A stretch of 46,490 nucleotides of DNA from an uncultured Altererythrobacter sp. GTDB taxonomy: Bacteria > Pseudomonadota > Alphaproteobacteria > Sphingomonadales > Sphingomonadaceae. Shown in pieces: positions 25,554 through 33,575 of this stretch. Both the position numbers and the translations under genes were made by a program. Where the stretch lies: positions 1 through 46,490 of the forward strand of contig CAJXNC010000016.1 in NCBI GenBank assembly GCA_913056125.1, given 5' to 3'. Each line of letters opens with the position of its first letter. Position 1 is the stretch's first letter. Below the pieces are notes generated by a model that was not told where the DNA came from, searched no databases, and saw only the letters and a program-made list of their open reading frames with translations.

Positions 25554-25949
25554 ATGATGCTGAAAGTCACAAGCATGGTGCTCGAAGCGCTGCAAGGGGA
25601 GGCCGCAAAGGCACTTCCCGATGAATGCTGCGGTATCCTGCTGGGCAGTGAAAACCGCATTGAGGCCATTGTACCTACGCGGAACATTCATCCCAGTCCG
25701 CAAACCCGTTTCGAGATCGATCCGCAAGCGCTTGTCGACGCCCATCGCACGGCGCGCGCAGGCGGTCCGCAGATCATCGGCTATTACCACTCCCATCCGG
25801 ACGGTCCGGCCCAACCATCTGCGACGGACAGCGCGTTGGCCAATCGCGATGGCACCGTATGGGCCATTGTCGGGCAAACCGACGTAACGTTCTGGCGCGA
25901 CGATGAATGCGGTTTCGTCGCGCTTTCCTATCATATGCTTGGCGGCTAA
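25554..25949 (+). CDS. JAMM/MPN+ metalloprotease-like protein (Mov34 family)
   Basis: 131 residues with a complete JAMM motif: E24 (LPDECCGILLG), H79-S-H81-P and D92 (HSHPDGPAQPSATDSA). This zinc site is found in bacterial Mec+/RadC-fold isopeptidases that trim ubiquitin-like sulfur carriers. No sulfur-carrier or E1-like gene is adjacent. Two tandem ATGs (25554, 25557) follow GGAGG very closely. The gene is followed nine bases later by chpT, so the pair is probably co-transcribed. Confidence 0.86.
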   Translation: MMLKVTSMVLEALQGEAAKALPDECCGILLGSENRIEAIVPTRNIHPSPQTRFEIDPQALVDAHRTARAGGPQIIGYYHSHPDGPAQPSATDSALANRDGTVWAIVGQTDVTFWRDDECGFVALSYHMLGG

Positions 25950-25958
25950 AGCCCTTCC

Positions 25959-26609
25959 ATGACCTCATCGCTCGATCTTGCCGCCCTGCTCTGTTCACGC
26001 CTGTGCCACGACATGCTCAGCCCCGTTGGCGCGCTCAATAACGGCCTCGAACTGCTGGCGGACGAGAAGGACCCCGAAATGCGGCAACGCTGCATCGACC
26101 TGCTCGAGCAGAGCGCGAAGACGAGCGCCAACAAGCTCAAGTTCTTCCGCCTTGCCTTCGGTGCCGCCGGCGGATTCGGCGAGATGGTCTCTAGCGAGGA
26201 GGCACAGCAATTGCTCGGCGCGCTAGTCGATGCAGACGAGCGGTTGCAGCTTGAATGGGCCGTGACCGAAGCCAAGCTGTCGAAATCGGCCATGAAGGTG
26301 ATGCTCAACCTCGCTGCCATCGGCCTCGATACGCTGGTGCGTGGCGGAACCCTGGCCGTGGGTGCCGAAACCCATGACGGCATGACCGAAATCGCCATTC
26401 GTGCTGCGGGCCCGCGGGTCGCTTTCGACGATACCATCGGCCAGGCGTTGGAGGGCGCACTCGACGAAAGCGCGTTGAGCGGGCGCACCGCACCGGCCCA
26501 CATGATCCGCCTGCTGGTGAAGGAAATGGGCGGCAAGGTTCAGTATGCGAAGACCGACGAGGCGCTGGTGATGGGCGCCGAACTGCCCGCTCCGGACCTG
26601 ATCGGCTGA
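25959..26609 (+). CDS. chpT: Histidine phosphotransferase ChpT
   Basis: 216 residues. The helix-hairpin contains the phospho-accepting His in ALLCSRLCHDMLSPVGALNNGLE (H17), followed by a degenerate ATPase-like domain (from about residue 85) typical of ChpT (HPTransfase, DUF2328). ChpT relays phosphate from the hybrid kinase CckA to CtrA and CpdR, controlling cell cycle or motility genes in alphaproteobacteria. ATG at 25959, nine bases after the JAMM gene; 13 bases separate it from the amidase gene. Confidence 0.93.
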   Translation: MTSSLDLAALLCSRLCHDMLSPVGALNNGLELLADEKDPEMRQRCIDLLEQSAKTSANKLKFFRLAFGAAGGFGEMVSSEEAQQLLGALVDADERLQLEWAVTEAKLSKSAMKVMLNLAAIGLDTLVRGGTLAVGAETHDGMTEIAIRAAGPRVAFDDTIGQALEGALDESALSGRTAPAHMIRLLVKEMGGKVQYAKTDEALVMGAELPAPDLIG

Positions 26610-26622
26610 TCGGACGGTCGCG

Positions 26623-27330
26623 ATGTCCGATCCGCTCGTCCATCGCGAAATTGCCTCGCCCAACTGGAACGAGCGCAAGCAGCCGATCAACATGGTCGTG
26701 CTGCATTATACCGAGATGAAGCCGATCGAGACTGCCCTGACACGCATGTGCGATCCCGCGGCCGAAGTCTCGGCACATTACTGTATCAGCGAGGAAGGCG
26801 AGGTCATCCGCCTCGTCCCCGAGGAAAAGCGCGCCTGGCATGCCGGACGCTCCTACTGGCGCGGCAACCAGGATGTGAACTCCGCCAGCATCGGCATCGA
26901 GCTCGACCATCCCGGCCATGCACTGGGCTATCGCGACTTCGCCGAGGCTCAGATCGAGGCACTGCTCCCGCTGCTCGACCGCATCGTGAAAGCGCACGAT
27001 ATCCCGCGCGCCAATGTCGTGGCCCATTCGGATGTCGCACCTGCCCGCAAGGTGGATCCCGGCGAACTCTTCCCCTGGGATCGCCTCGCCCGCTGCAAGC
27101 TGTGCCTGCCCCGCCCTGAAAAGCTCGAACTGGGCGACCCGTTCGACAATGATGGCGCCTTCTATCTCGCACTCGAGCGTTTCGGGTACGACATTACCGA
27201 TGGACACAAGGCCGTCGAAGCCTTCCAACGGCGCTGGCGCCCCGAGCGTATCGACGGGGTGATAGACGGCGAGATACGCGCGATCCTGTTCCAGCTCCTG
27301 CTCGATCGTGACCAGGGCAAGTCCCGCTGA
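26623..27330 (+). CDS. N-acetylmuramoyl-L-alanine amidase, AmpD/Amidase_2 type
   Basis: 235 residues. Zinc ligands fit the Amidase_2 pattern: H28 (MVVLHYTEM), H135 (VVAHSDVAPARK) and D145 (VDPGELFPW). The C-terminal 60 residues (AFYLALERFGYDI, AVEAFQRRWRP) look like a PG_binding_1 domain. No signal peptide is evident, so cytoplasmic muropeptide recycling (AmpD-like) is likely, although AmiD-like export cannot be excluded. Follows chpT closely in the same direction. Confidence 0.9.
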   Translation: MSDPLVHREIASPNWNERKQPINMVVLHYTEMKPIETALTRMCDPAAEVSAHYCISEEGEVIRLVPEEKRAWHAGRSYWRGNQDVNSASIGIELDHPGHALGYRDFAEAQIEALLPLLDRIVKAHDIPRANVVAHSDVAPARKVDPGELFPWDRLARCKLCLPRPEKLELGDPFDNDGAFYLALERFGYDITDGHKAVEAFQRRWRPERIDGVIDGEIRAILFQLLLDRDQGKSR

Positions 27331-27418
27331 GGCCGGAGCATTAGGAAATCGCCTTCCCGGCGTATAGCTTTCTTCCGAACGCCACGCAGAGGGCGCGAGT
27401 CGAGGAGGAGGGAGTAAT

Positions 27419-28138
27419 ATGACAAGGAAGCTGTTTGCCGAGTTCTTCGGCACTTTCTGGCTGGTTTTCGGGGGCTGCGGCTCTGCCGTTCTGGCCGCAG
27501 CATTTCCCGAACTGGGCATCGGCTTCGCCGGTGTGGCGCTGGCTTTCGGCTTGACCGTCCTGACCATGGCCTATGCGGTGGGTGGCATTTCGGGCGGGCA
27601 TTTCAATCCGGCCGTTTCGCTGGGCCTGGCGGTTGCCGGGCGCTTCGGGTGGAAGGAGCTTGCCCCCTATTGGGCAGCGCAGGTCATCGGTGCGTTTGCC
27701 GCCTCTGGCATGCTGTTCGTGATCGCATCGGGCATGGCTGGCTGGAGCCCGGGCGGCTTCGCCTCCAACGGTTTCGGTGACTTGTCGCCGGGCGGATATT
27801 CCATGCAAGCCGCCCTGCTGATCGAGATCGTGCTGACCGCCGGTTTCCTGATAGTGATCCTGGGATCGACCTCGGACAAGGTGCCGGGAGGCTTTGCCCC
27901 GATCGCCATCGGCCTGGCGCTGACGCTGATTCACCTGATCTCCATCCCGGTGACCAATACCTCGGTCAATCCGGCCCGTTCGACAGGCGTGGCCTTCTAC
28001 GCCGAAACCGCGGCCGTCGGGCAGCTCTGGCTGTTCTGGGTGGCGCCGCTGGTGGGCGGCGCAATCGGCGCGGCGATCTGGAAATACCTGCTCGCACCGG
28101 ACGAATCGCTGGCCGGCATTGGTGGCGAAGGCGAGTAG
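27419..28138 (+). CDS. aqpZ: Aquaporin Z-type water channel
   Basis: 239 residues, six transmembrane helices and both NPA half-helices: [12 protein letters not shown] (about 60-70) and [14 protein letters not shown] (about 180-190). The ar/R arginine follows the second NPA. The small loop lengths fit water-selective AqpZ rather than the glycerol facilitator GlpF. It begins [27 protein letters not shown] with a very strong GAGGAGGAGGG upstream. An 88-base gap separates it from the amidase gene. Confidence 0.93.
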   Translation: MTRKLFAEFFGTFWLVFGGCGSAVLAAAFPELGIGFAGVALAFGLTVLTMAYAVGGISGGHFNPAVSLGLAVAGRFGWKELAPYWAAQVIGAFAASGMLFVIASGMAGWSPGGFASNGFGDLSPGGYSMQAALLIEIVLTAGFLIVILGSTSDKVPGGFAPIAIGLALTLIHLISIPVTNTSVNPARSTGVAFYAETAAVGQLWLFWVAPLVGGAIGAAIWKYLLAPDESLAGIGGEGE

Positions 28139-28147
28139 CGGGAAAAG

Positions 28148-28175
28148 GGAGGCGGCTTCCCAACGGACCGCCTCC
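28148..28175 (+). terminator. Possible terminator after aqpZ
   Basis: GGAGGCGG pairs with CCGCCTCC across a 12-base loop, ten bases after the aqpZ stop. There is no T-tract. It overlaps the expected rnpB promoter region. Confidence 0.4.
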
Positions 28176-28179
28176 ACCC

Positions 28180-28185
28180 TATATG
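28180..28185 (+). promoter_or_regulatory. Likely -10 element of rnpB
   Basis: TATATG lies about seven bases before the predicted 5' end of the RNase P RNA. No good -35 match is seen at 16-18 bases upstream. Confidence 0.4.
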
Positions 28186-28191
28186 CGCCCC

Positions 28192-28604
28192 TGCCAGGAG
28201 GCCGGGCAGCCGCGTTGGAGGCAACTCCACCGAGGAAAGTCCGGGCTCCACGAAGCAAGGGTGGCGGGTAATGCCCGCCCGGTGACCCTCTCGGGGGAAG
28301 CCGAGGGAAAGTGCCACAGAGAGTATACCGCCGATGGAGCCTAAAGCTCACAGGCAAGGGTGAAAGGGTGCGGCAAGAGCGCACCGGGGGACTGGTGACA
28401 GGACCCGCATGGCAAACCCCACCCGGAGCAAGACCGCATAGGGGTCTCGCGCCTTAGGGCAGGAGCGCTTCGCTCCGAGAGATCCGGGTTGGTCGCTTGA
28501 GCGGCGGAGCAATCCATCGCCTAGATGAATGGCTGCCACTGCCGATACGGTCCTGCATGGGATACCGTCGGCGGTACAGAACCCGGCTTACAGGCCTCCT
28601 GGCA
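28192..28604 (+). ncRNA. rnpB: RNase P RNA, bacterial class A
   Basis: About 413 bases. The terminal helix P1 is formed by TGCCAGGAGGCC near 28192 and GGCCTCCTGGCA near 28593-28604. The universally conserved GAGGAAAGTCCGGGCTCC core is near 28240, ACAGAGAGTATACCGCC follows about 80 bases later, and the 3' conserved ACAGAACCCGGCTTACAGG ends the molecule. It is the catalytic RNA that matures tRNA 5' ends. Ends are assigned from P1 pairing and may be off by a few bases. Open frames over this stretch on either strand are not genes. Confidence 0.96.
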
Positions 28605-28621
28605 ACTTCCGCATGACCGGA

Positions 28622-29428
28622 TCAGGCATCCAGAGGACGCGGCACGGCAATGACGGAGCCGTCCGACTGCACCTCCGTCTCGATATAGCGGCGGCGCGAT
28701 CCTTCGAGCACCAGCGCAGTCAGTCGCCCGCTGGAATAGGCGCCGGTATCGACACCGATGCGATTGCCGCGGTCGACCGGGTCTTCGCTGATGGTGTGGC
28801 CATGTACCACAACAGCCTCATAAGCCTCGGCATGGGACAGGAAGGGTTCGCGAATCCACCGCAGATCCGCCCGCCTTTGCTCGGCCAGCGGCGTTTCAGG
28901 ATCGATTCCGGCATGGACGAACACGTAATCGCCGATACGGACCATGTCCTCGAAGGTGGAGATGTAGGCGCGATCTCCTGCTGGCACCTTGCGTTGCATC
29001 AGATCCTGGATGTCCTCGATCGCGAGCTTGGCAAGGCTACGCTTCTCGATGCCGTAGCTGAGCAGCGTGTCTGCACCGCCATGGCGCAGGAAGTGACGCA
29101 ACATGTCGGCATTCTCGAAGCTCTTGAGGAACATCTCCTCGTGATTGCCGCACAGGATTCGCACGTCCCGTCGCTGCTGCCACAGACGCGCACGCTTCAG
29201 GACACCGGCACTGTCCGGCCCGCGATCCACGAGGTCACCTAGCAGGATGATTGTGGTTGCCGCAGTGCCCGCTTCCCGATCATCGGTCTCGACCGCTTCG
29301 ATCAACGCATCGAAAAGGTCGAGCCGTCCGTGGATATCGCCAATGGCATAGACGCGCTGCCCCGGCGGCAAGGCTGGCAGCTCTTGCTCCTCCTTGTCGG
29401 AGAACAGGGATTTGAAGAATTGCAGCAT
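28622..29428 (-). CDS. Metallophosphoesterase (PP1/ApaH-like serine/threonine phosphatase family)
   Basis: 268 residues from ATG 29428 (MLQFFKSLFSDKEEQE). Calcineurin-like metal motifs occur in order: YAIGDIHGRLD (about 28-38), LLGDLVDRGPDS (about 62-73), ILCGNHEEM (about 92-100), FVHAGIDP and VVHGHT. This arrangement is shared by bacterial PrpA/PrpB-type protein phosphatases and diadenosine tetraphosphatases. The length and NHEEM motif favour the protein phosphatase-like branch. The frame continues upstream to 29533, but those residues do not match the family. It ends 18 bases from the 3' end of rnpB, convergent. Confidence 0.87.
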   Translation of the reverse strand: MLQFFKSLFSDKEEQELPALPPGQRVYAIGDIHGRLDLFDALIEAVETDDREAGTAATTIILLGDLVDRGPDSAGVLKRARLWQQRRDVRILCGNHEEMFLKSFENADMLRHFLRHGGADTLLSYGIEKRSLAKLAIEDIQDLMQRKVPAGDRAYISTFEDMVRIGDYVFVHAGIDPETPLAEQRRADLRWIREPFLSHAEAYEAVVVHGHTISEDPVDRGNRIGVDTGAYSSGRLTALVLEGSRRRYIETEVQSDGSVIAVPRPLDA

Positions 29429-29626
29429 CGTCTTTGAACCGTCCTGTAGCTCTAACGCATCTAGGCGCAAGTCGGTCATTGCCAATTGACCGGGTTGCGA
29501 AAATACATACCTCTGAGGTCGATGTGATGCCAAAAATCAACACATTGGGGATGAACGGGTCGTGACGGGCAATAAACCTTGTGCATTGCAGCACGGCTGT
29601 GCAGATATATTGCGTCTTTGCGAATA

Positions 29627-29650
29627 CCGACCCACGAAAAGAGAGGTCGG
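29627..29650 (+). repeat. Leader hairpin upstream of the TorF porin gene
   Basis: CCGACC and GGTCGG pair across a 12-base purine-rich loop, about 60 bases before the ATG, in the 281-base gap between the divergent metallophosphoesterase and porin genes. A TATATT that could be a -10 element lies at 29606-29611. Confidence 0.35.
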
Positions 29651-29709
29651 GACGCATCGCGCAGGTGGGACGAGGCATTAGTTTCAACCAAGCAATGAGG
29701 AAATTGCCC

Positions 29710-30447
29710 ATGCTTACGTCCGTCCGCAGCCTGATGGCTGCTACTGTTCTCGCCGGTTCGGCCTTTGTCGCAGCTCCCGCTGCCGCACAGGAAGTTGGTG
29801 TAGAAGTTTCCGCCAACGCCGCAATCGTCAGCGAATACCGCTTCCGCGGTGTTGACCTGTCGGGTGGCGACATTGCCATCCAGGGCGGCGTCGACATCGG
29901 CCTGCCGGCTGGTTTCTACATCGGCACCTGGGGTTCGTCGATCGACGAAACCACCGTCGGCTACGGTCACACCGAACTCGACATCTACGGCGGCTGGGCC
30001 ACCGACATTAGCGACACCGTGTCCTTCGACATCGGCGCTATCATGTACATCTATCCGAATGCAGGCCCGGGCGACTTCGATTACATCGAATTCTACAGCT
30101 CGGTTGGCTTCGCGCTCGGCCCGGCAGACCTGGCCGTTGGTGTCGCTTACGCACCCGACCAGGATTCGCTCGGCAGCACCGACAACTTCTACATCTACAC
30201 CGACCTGGGCATCGGCATTCCCGACACCCCGATCACGATCACCGGCCACCTCGGCTACACCGATGGCTTCCTGACCTTCACCAACGATTCGGAAGCTTTC
30301 GACTGGTCGATCGGTGTTGAAGTTGCCCTGGGCGACATTCTTTCGATCGGCGCTGCTTATGTCGACGTCGAAGGCGATGCCGCGGTTGATCCGGGCGAAG
30401 TCTTCACCAGCGACGCATTCGTCGTGACGCTGGCTGCTTCGATCTAA
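29710..30447 (+). CDS. TorF family putative porin (Gcw_chp)
   Basis: 245 residues with a signal peptide ending AAPAAAQE. The mature part begins VGVEVSANAAIVSEYRFRGVDLSGG, the start signature of the TIGR02001/TorF family, and continues as an acidic beta-strand-rich barrel (ELDIYGGWATDIS, YIYTDLGIGIPDTP) to the C-terminal VTLAASI. It is a predicted outer-membrane channel. ATG 29710 has GAGG nine bases upstream; an ATG at 29695 (MRKLP) would add five residues. Its long leader and strong terminator suggest an abundant single-gene transcript. Substrate unknown. Confidence 0.88.
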   Translation: MLTSVRSLMAATVLAGSAFVAAPAAAQEVGVEVSANAAIVSEYRFRGVDLSGGDIAIQGGVDIGLPAGFYIGTWGSSIDETTVGYGHTELDIYGGWATDISDTVSFDIGAIMYIYPNAGPGDFDYIEFYSSVGFALGPADLAVGVAYAPDQDSLGSTDNFYIYTDLGIGIPDTPITITGHLGYTDGFLTFTNDSEAFDWSIGVEVALGDILSIGAAYVDVEGDAAVDPGEVFTSDAFVVTLAASI

Positions 30448-30476
30448 TCGACGCACATTAGCGAAGAACGACGTTC

Positions 30477-30510
30477 GGGCCCGCGCCGCAAGGTGCGGGC
30501 CCTTTCTTTT
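30477..30510 (+). terminator. Intrinsic terminator of the TorF porin gene
   Basis: The stem GGGCCCGC / GCGGGCCC is followed by TTTCTTTT, 30 bases after the stop codon. Confidence 0.92.
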
Positions 30511-30526
30511 GCGCGATACAGACGGG

Positions 30527-31279
30527 TCAGGTGAGGTAGAAGTCCACCGTAGTGACCACGCGAACCTTCTTGTAAGGCGTATCGGCAACGCCCCAGCCGC
30601 CACCATCGCCATCACGCGCATCGATCGAGAAATAGCCTTGAGTCGCTTGGCGGATGCCGCCGACATCGGCGCCTGAATCCTCGGCAAATTGCTCCGCCGC
30701 CGCCCGCGCATCGCGCGTCGCTTCGGCCACCATTTCCGGCTTGATATCGTTGAGTCGGGTAAAGGTGTAGGCCATGCCCGAACCTTCCCCCAGCATCACC
30801 CCGCGGCGAACCAGGTCGAATTGCTGGCGCACGGCGCGCTGGGCGCGTTCGATATCCTCGGTGCGCAGCGTCATGCGTTGGCGCACGGTGAAGCGTGGAA
30901 TGCCGTCCTGTGTGTAGCTGGAGACATTGACGCCGGTGGGCTGCAGCGCATCCTCCGGAAAACCGAGCTCGCTGAAGAATGCGCGGATCGCCGCCGTATC
31001 CTGGTCGACGCTGGCCTGCGCACCCGTCATGTTGCTCTGCGTTGCCGAAAAGGAAATCGTCCACGTCGCCAGGTCGGCCATGACCTCGCGTTCAGCCAGC
31101 CCGCGCACGGTTACGGACCGCTCGGCCATCTTGGCGCGGGTCAGGCCGTCTCCCAGCAGGTAGCCGCCTAGGCTCATGCCGAGAGCCAGCACGGCGGCGG
31201 AACCGATCAGGACCTGCGAGACGGGCTGTTTCCAGAAAGGTGTAGCGGTTGGGGTCGGGTTCTCGCTATCTGTGCTCAT
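30527..31279 (-). CDS. SIMPL domain protein (DUF541)
   Basis: 250 residues: an N-terminal cytoplasmic tail, one membrane helix (VLIGSAAVLALGMSLGGYLLG, about 24-44), and a periplasmic SIMPL domain starting at RSVTVRGLAEREVMADLATW. Family features include TQDGIPRFTVRQRM near the middle and RVVTTVDFYLT at the end. SIMPL/DUF541 proteins are envelope proteins linked to oxidative stress resistance in some bacteria; no enzymatic function is established. Divergent from gloA across 105 bases and convergent with the TorF gene. Confidence 0.85.
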   Translation of the reverse strand: MSTDSENPTPTATPFWKQPVSQVLIGSAAVLALGMSLGGYLLGDGLTRAKMAERSVTVRGLAEREVMADLATWTISFSATQSNMTGAQASVDQDTAAIRAFFSELGFPEDALQPTGVNVSSYTQDGIPRFTVRQRMTLRTEDIERAQRAVRQQFDLVRRGVMLGEGSGMAYTFTRLNDIKPEMVAEATRDARAAAEQFAEDSGADVGGIRQATQGYFSIDARDGDGGGWGVADTPYKKVRVVTTVDFYLT

Positions 31280-31384
31280 CCTTGGTTCCTCTCTGGTCGC
31301 TTTGTGCGGCGTTGTGACCCTGCCTGCTTTGCGCCTGGAGCGATGAACCGTGTTTGAATAGCGATGAATGGAGTATCATTTCCG

Positions 31385-31825
31385 ATGGTCAAATTCCTGC
31401 ACAGCATGATCCGGGTGAAGGATCTCGACGCCACGCTGGACTTCTTCAAGCTGCTCGGCCTCGAACAGGTGCGCCGCAAGGATTTCGAATCCGGCCGCTT
31501 CACCCTCGTCTTTCTCGCCGCTCCGGGACAGGAGGACGTCGCCGAGGTCGAACTGACTTACAACTGGCCGCCCGAGGATGGCAGTGAACCCGAAACCTAT
31601 GAAGGCGGGCGCAATTTCGGCCACCTCGCCTACCAGGTCGAGGACATTTACGGCATGTGCCAGAAGCTCTCCGATGCCGGCGTAACCATCAACCGCCCCC
31701 CGCGCGACGGGCATATGGCCTTCGTCCGCACGCCCGACGGCATCTCCATCGAATTGCTGCAAAAGGGTGGCTCGCTGGCGCCGCAAGAACCCTGGGCGAG
31801 CATGGAGAATACCGGCAGCTGGTGA
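31385..31825 (+). CDS. gloA: Lactoylglutathione lyase (glyoxalase I)
   Basis: 146 residues beginning [21 protein letters not shown]. Glyoxalase I metal ligands are placed as expected: His in FLHSMIRV, Glu in [10 protein letters not shown], His in [12 protein letters not shown] and Glu in [11 protein letters not shown]. The enzyme isomerises the methylglyoxal-glutathione hemithioacetal to S-lactoylglutathione. An in-frame ATG at 31364 lacks a ribosome-binding site; ATG 31385 has GGAG ten bases upstream. Followed after 46 bases by der. Confidence 0.93.
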   Translation: MVKFLHSMIRVKDLDATLDFFKLLGLEQVRRKDFESGRFTLVFLAAPGQEDVAEVELTYNWPPEDGSEPETYEGGRNFGHLAYQVEDIYGMCQKLSDAGVTINRPPRDGHMAFVRTPDGISIELLQKGGSLAPQEPWASMENTGSW

Positions 31826-31871
31826 GTTCGCGCTTGCCAAAACCCGGCACTAGCGCCACCTGACGCGGCTC

Positions 31872-33449
31872 ATGGCAAAACGCAAACTCCCCCAGGTGGT
31901 CATTATCGGCCGCCCCAATGTCGGCAAGTCGACGCTGTTCAACCGGCTGATCGGCAAGAAGCTGGCGCTGGTCGACGACCAGCCTGGCGTCACGCGCGAC
32001 CGCCGTTTCGGCGAGGCGGGACTGCTTGGCCTTGAATTCGAGGCAGTCGACACCGCCGGCTGGGAAGATGAAGATCCCAACAGCCTGCCCGGCCGCATGC
32101 GCGCGCAGACCGAAGTTTCGGTGAAGGGTGCCGATGCGGCCCTCTATGTCTTCGATGCCCGTGCCGGGATCACCCCGCTCGACGAGGAAGTGGCTCGCTG
32201 GCTGCGTGCGCAGGACGTGCCGGTGGTTGTGCTCGCCAACAAGTCAGAGGGCAGCGCGGGCGATGCCGGAATCATGGAGGCCTATTCGCTGGGCTTTGGT
32301 GAACCCATCGGCATTTCTGCCGAACACGGTGAAGGCATGGCCGAAATCTATTCCGCGCTGATGCCATTGCTGGCCGACAAGGCCGAGCGGCTGGAAATCG
32401 AATTTGAGGCGGAGCAGGCGATTGCCGCCGACAAGGCCCGTGCCCGCGAACAACGTGCCGAGGCCCGCGCCGAGCGCGCGGCCGCGCGTGCGCAGGCGCT
32501 CGAAAGTGGCGAGGATTGGGATGACGAGGCCTGGCCCGAAATCCCCGACGACGAGGGAGAGCCGGAACACGATCCCGCCGCGCCGCTCAGCCTTGCCATT
32601 GTCGGGCGCCCCAATGCCGGCAAGTCCACGCTGATCAACCGCCTGCTGGGCGAGGACCGGCTGCTGACCGGCCCTGAGGCTGGCATCACCCGCGATTCCA
32701 TCGCGGTCGACTGGCAATGGACCGATCCCAAATCGGGAGAAGTGCGCGATATCAAGCTGGTCGACACGGCCGGAATGCGCAAGCGTGCCAAGGTACAGGA
32801 CAAGCTGGAAAAGCTCTCAGTCGCCGATGCCAAGCGCGCTGTCGATTATGCCGAGGTCGTGGTGCTGCTGCTCGATGCGACGCGCGGCCTCGAAGTACAG
32901 GACCTCAAGATCGCCAATATCGCACTCGAGGAAGGTCGCGCGCTGATGGTGGCGATCAACAAATGGGACATTGCCGCGGAGCCGAGTGCGCTATTCAACG
33001 GCATTCGCGCCGCGCTCGAGGAAGGACTCGCCCAGCTCAAGGGCGTGCCCATGGTCGCCGTTTCGGCCATGACCGGCAAGGGCCTCGACCAGATGCTCAG
33101 CGCCGCCTTCGAACTGCGCGAGGCATGGAGCCGCCGCGTTCCGACTTCGGCGCTCAATCGCTGGTTCGACGATGCACTGGCAGCTAATCCCCCGCCCGCG
33201 CCCGGCGGCAGGAGGATCAAGCTGCGTTACATCACCCAGGTCGGAACCAGGCCACCGCGCTTCGTGATCTTCGGCACGAGGCTGGACGACCTGCCCACCA
33301 GCTATGAACGCTACCTCGTCAACGGCATCCGCCGGCAGCTTGGCTTTGGTGCCGTACCTGTGCGTCTTACGCTGAAGAGCCCCAAGAACCCCTATGATTC
33401 AAATCGCGGCGGTGGCGGCAAGTTCAGCGGTGGCGAAGGCCGGGACTGA
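31872..33449 (+). CDS. der: Ribosome-assembly GTPase Der (EngA)
   Basis: 525 residues with two tandem GTPase domains: P-loop GRPNVGKST at 13-21 with DTAGWE, and P-loop GRPNAGKST at 245-253 with DTAGMRKR and NKWD. A C-terminal KH-like domain (IKLRYITQVGTRPPRFVIFGT) follows. Between the G domains is an unusually long Ala/Glu/Arg-rich acidic-basic linker (about 185-240), which accounts for the length above the usual 450-490. The first domain's NKSE replaces the canonical NKxD. Der binds 50S precursors. The tail is Gly-rich. Confidence 0.96.
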   Translation: MAKRKLPQVVIIGRPNVGKSTLFNRLIGKKLALVDDQPGVTRDRRFGEAGLLGLEFEAVDTAGWEDEDPNSLPGRMRAQTEVSVKGADAALYVFDARAGITPLDEEVARWLRAQDVPVVVLANKSEGSAGDAGIMEAYSLGFGEPIGISAEHGEGMAEIYSALMPLLADKAERLEIEFEAEQAIAADKARAREQRAEARAERAAARAQALESGEDWDDEAWPEIPDDEGEPEHDPAAPLSLAIVGRPNAGKSTLINRLLGEDRLLTGPEAGITRDSIAVDWQWTDPKSGEVRDIKLVDTAGMRKRAKVQDKLEKLSVADAKRAVDYAEVVVLLLDATRGLEVQDLKIANIALEEGRALMVAINKWDIAAEPSALFNGIRAALEEGLAQLKGVPMVAVSAMTGKGLDQMLSAAFELREAWSRRVPTSALNRWFDDALAANPPPAPGGRRIKLRYITQVGTRPPRFVIFGTRLDDLPTSYERYLVNGIRRQLGFGAVPVRLTLKSPKNPYDSNRGGGGKFSGGEGRD

Positions 33450-33575
33450 TACAGGTCACAATCAGGCAAATTAGGCATTGCGTTCCGCCTTCCAAGGAAC
33501 CAATCTTGCATCGCTTTTGGAGAGGAGCAGGTTCGGCGGGGGGCCGGGCCTGATACTCTGATTCCGGAGGCGGCT

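Noticed and set aside
28192-28604. Short open frames on both strands over the RNase P RNA
   Set aside because: The region is fully explained by rnpB conserved core sequences and the P1 pairing.
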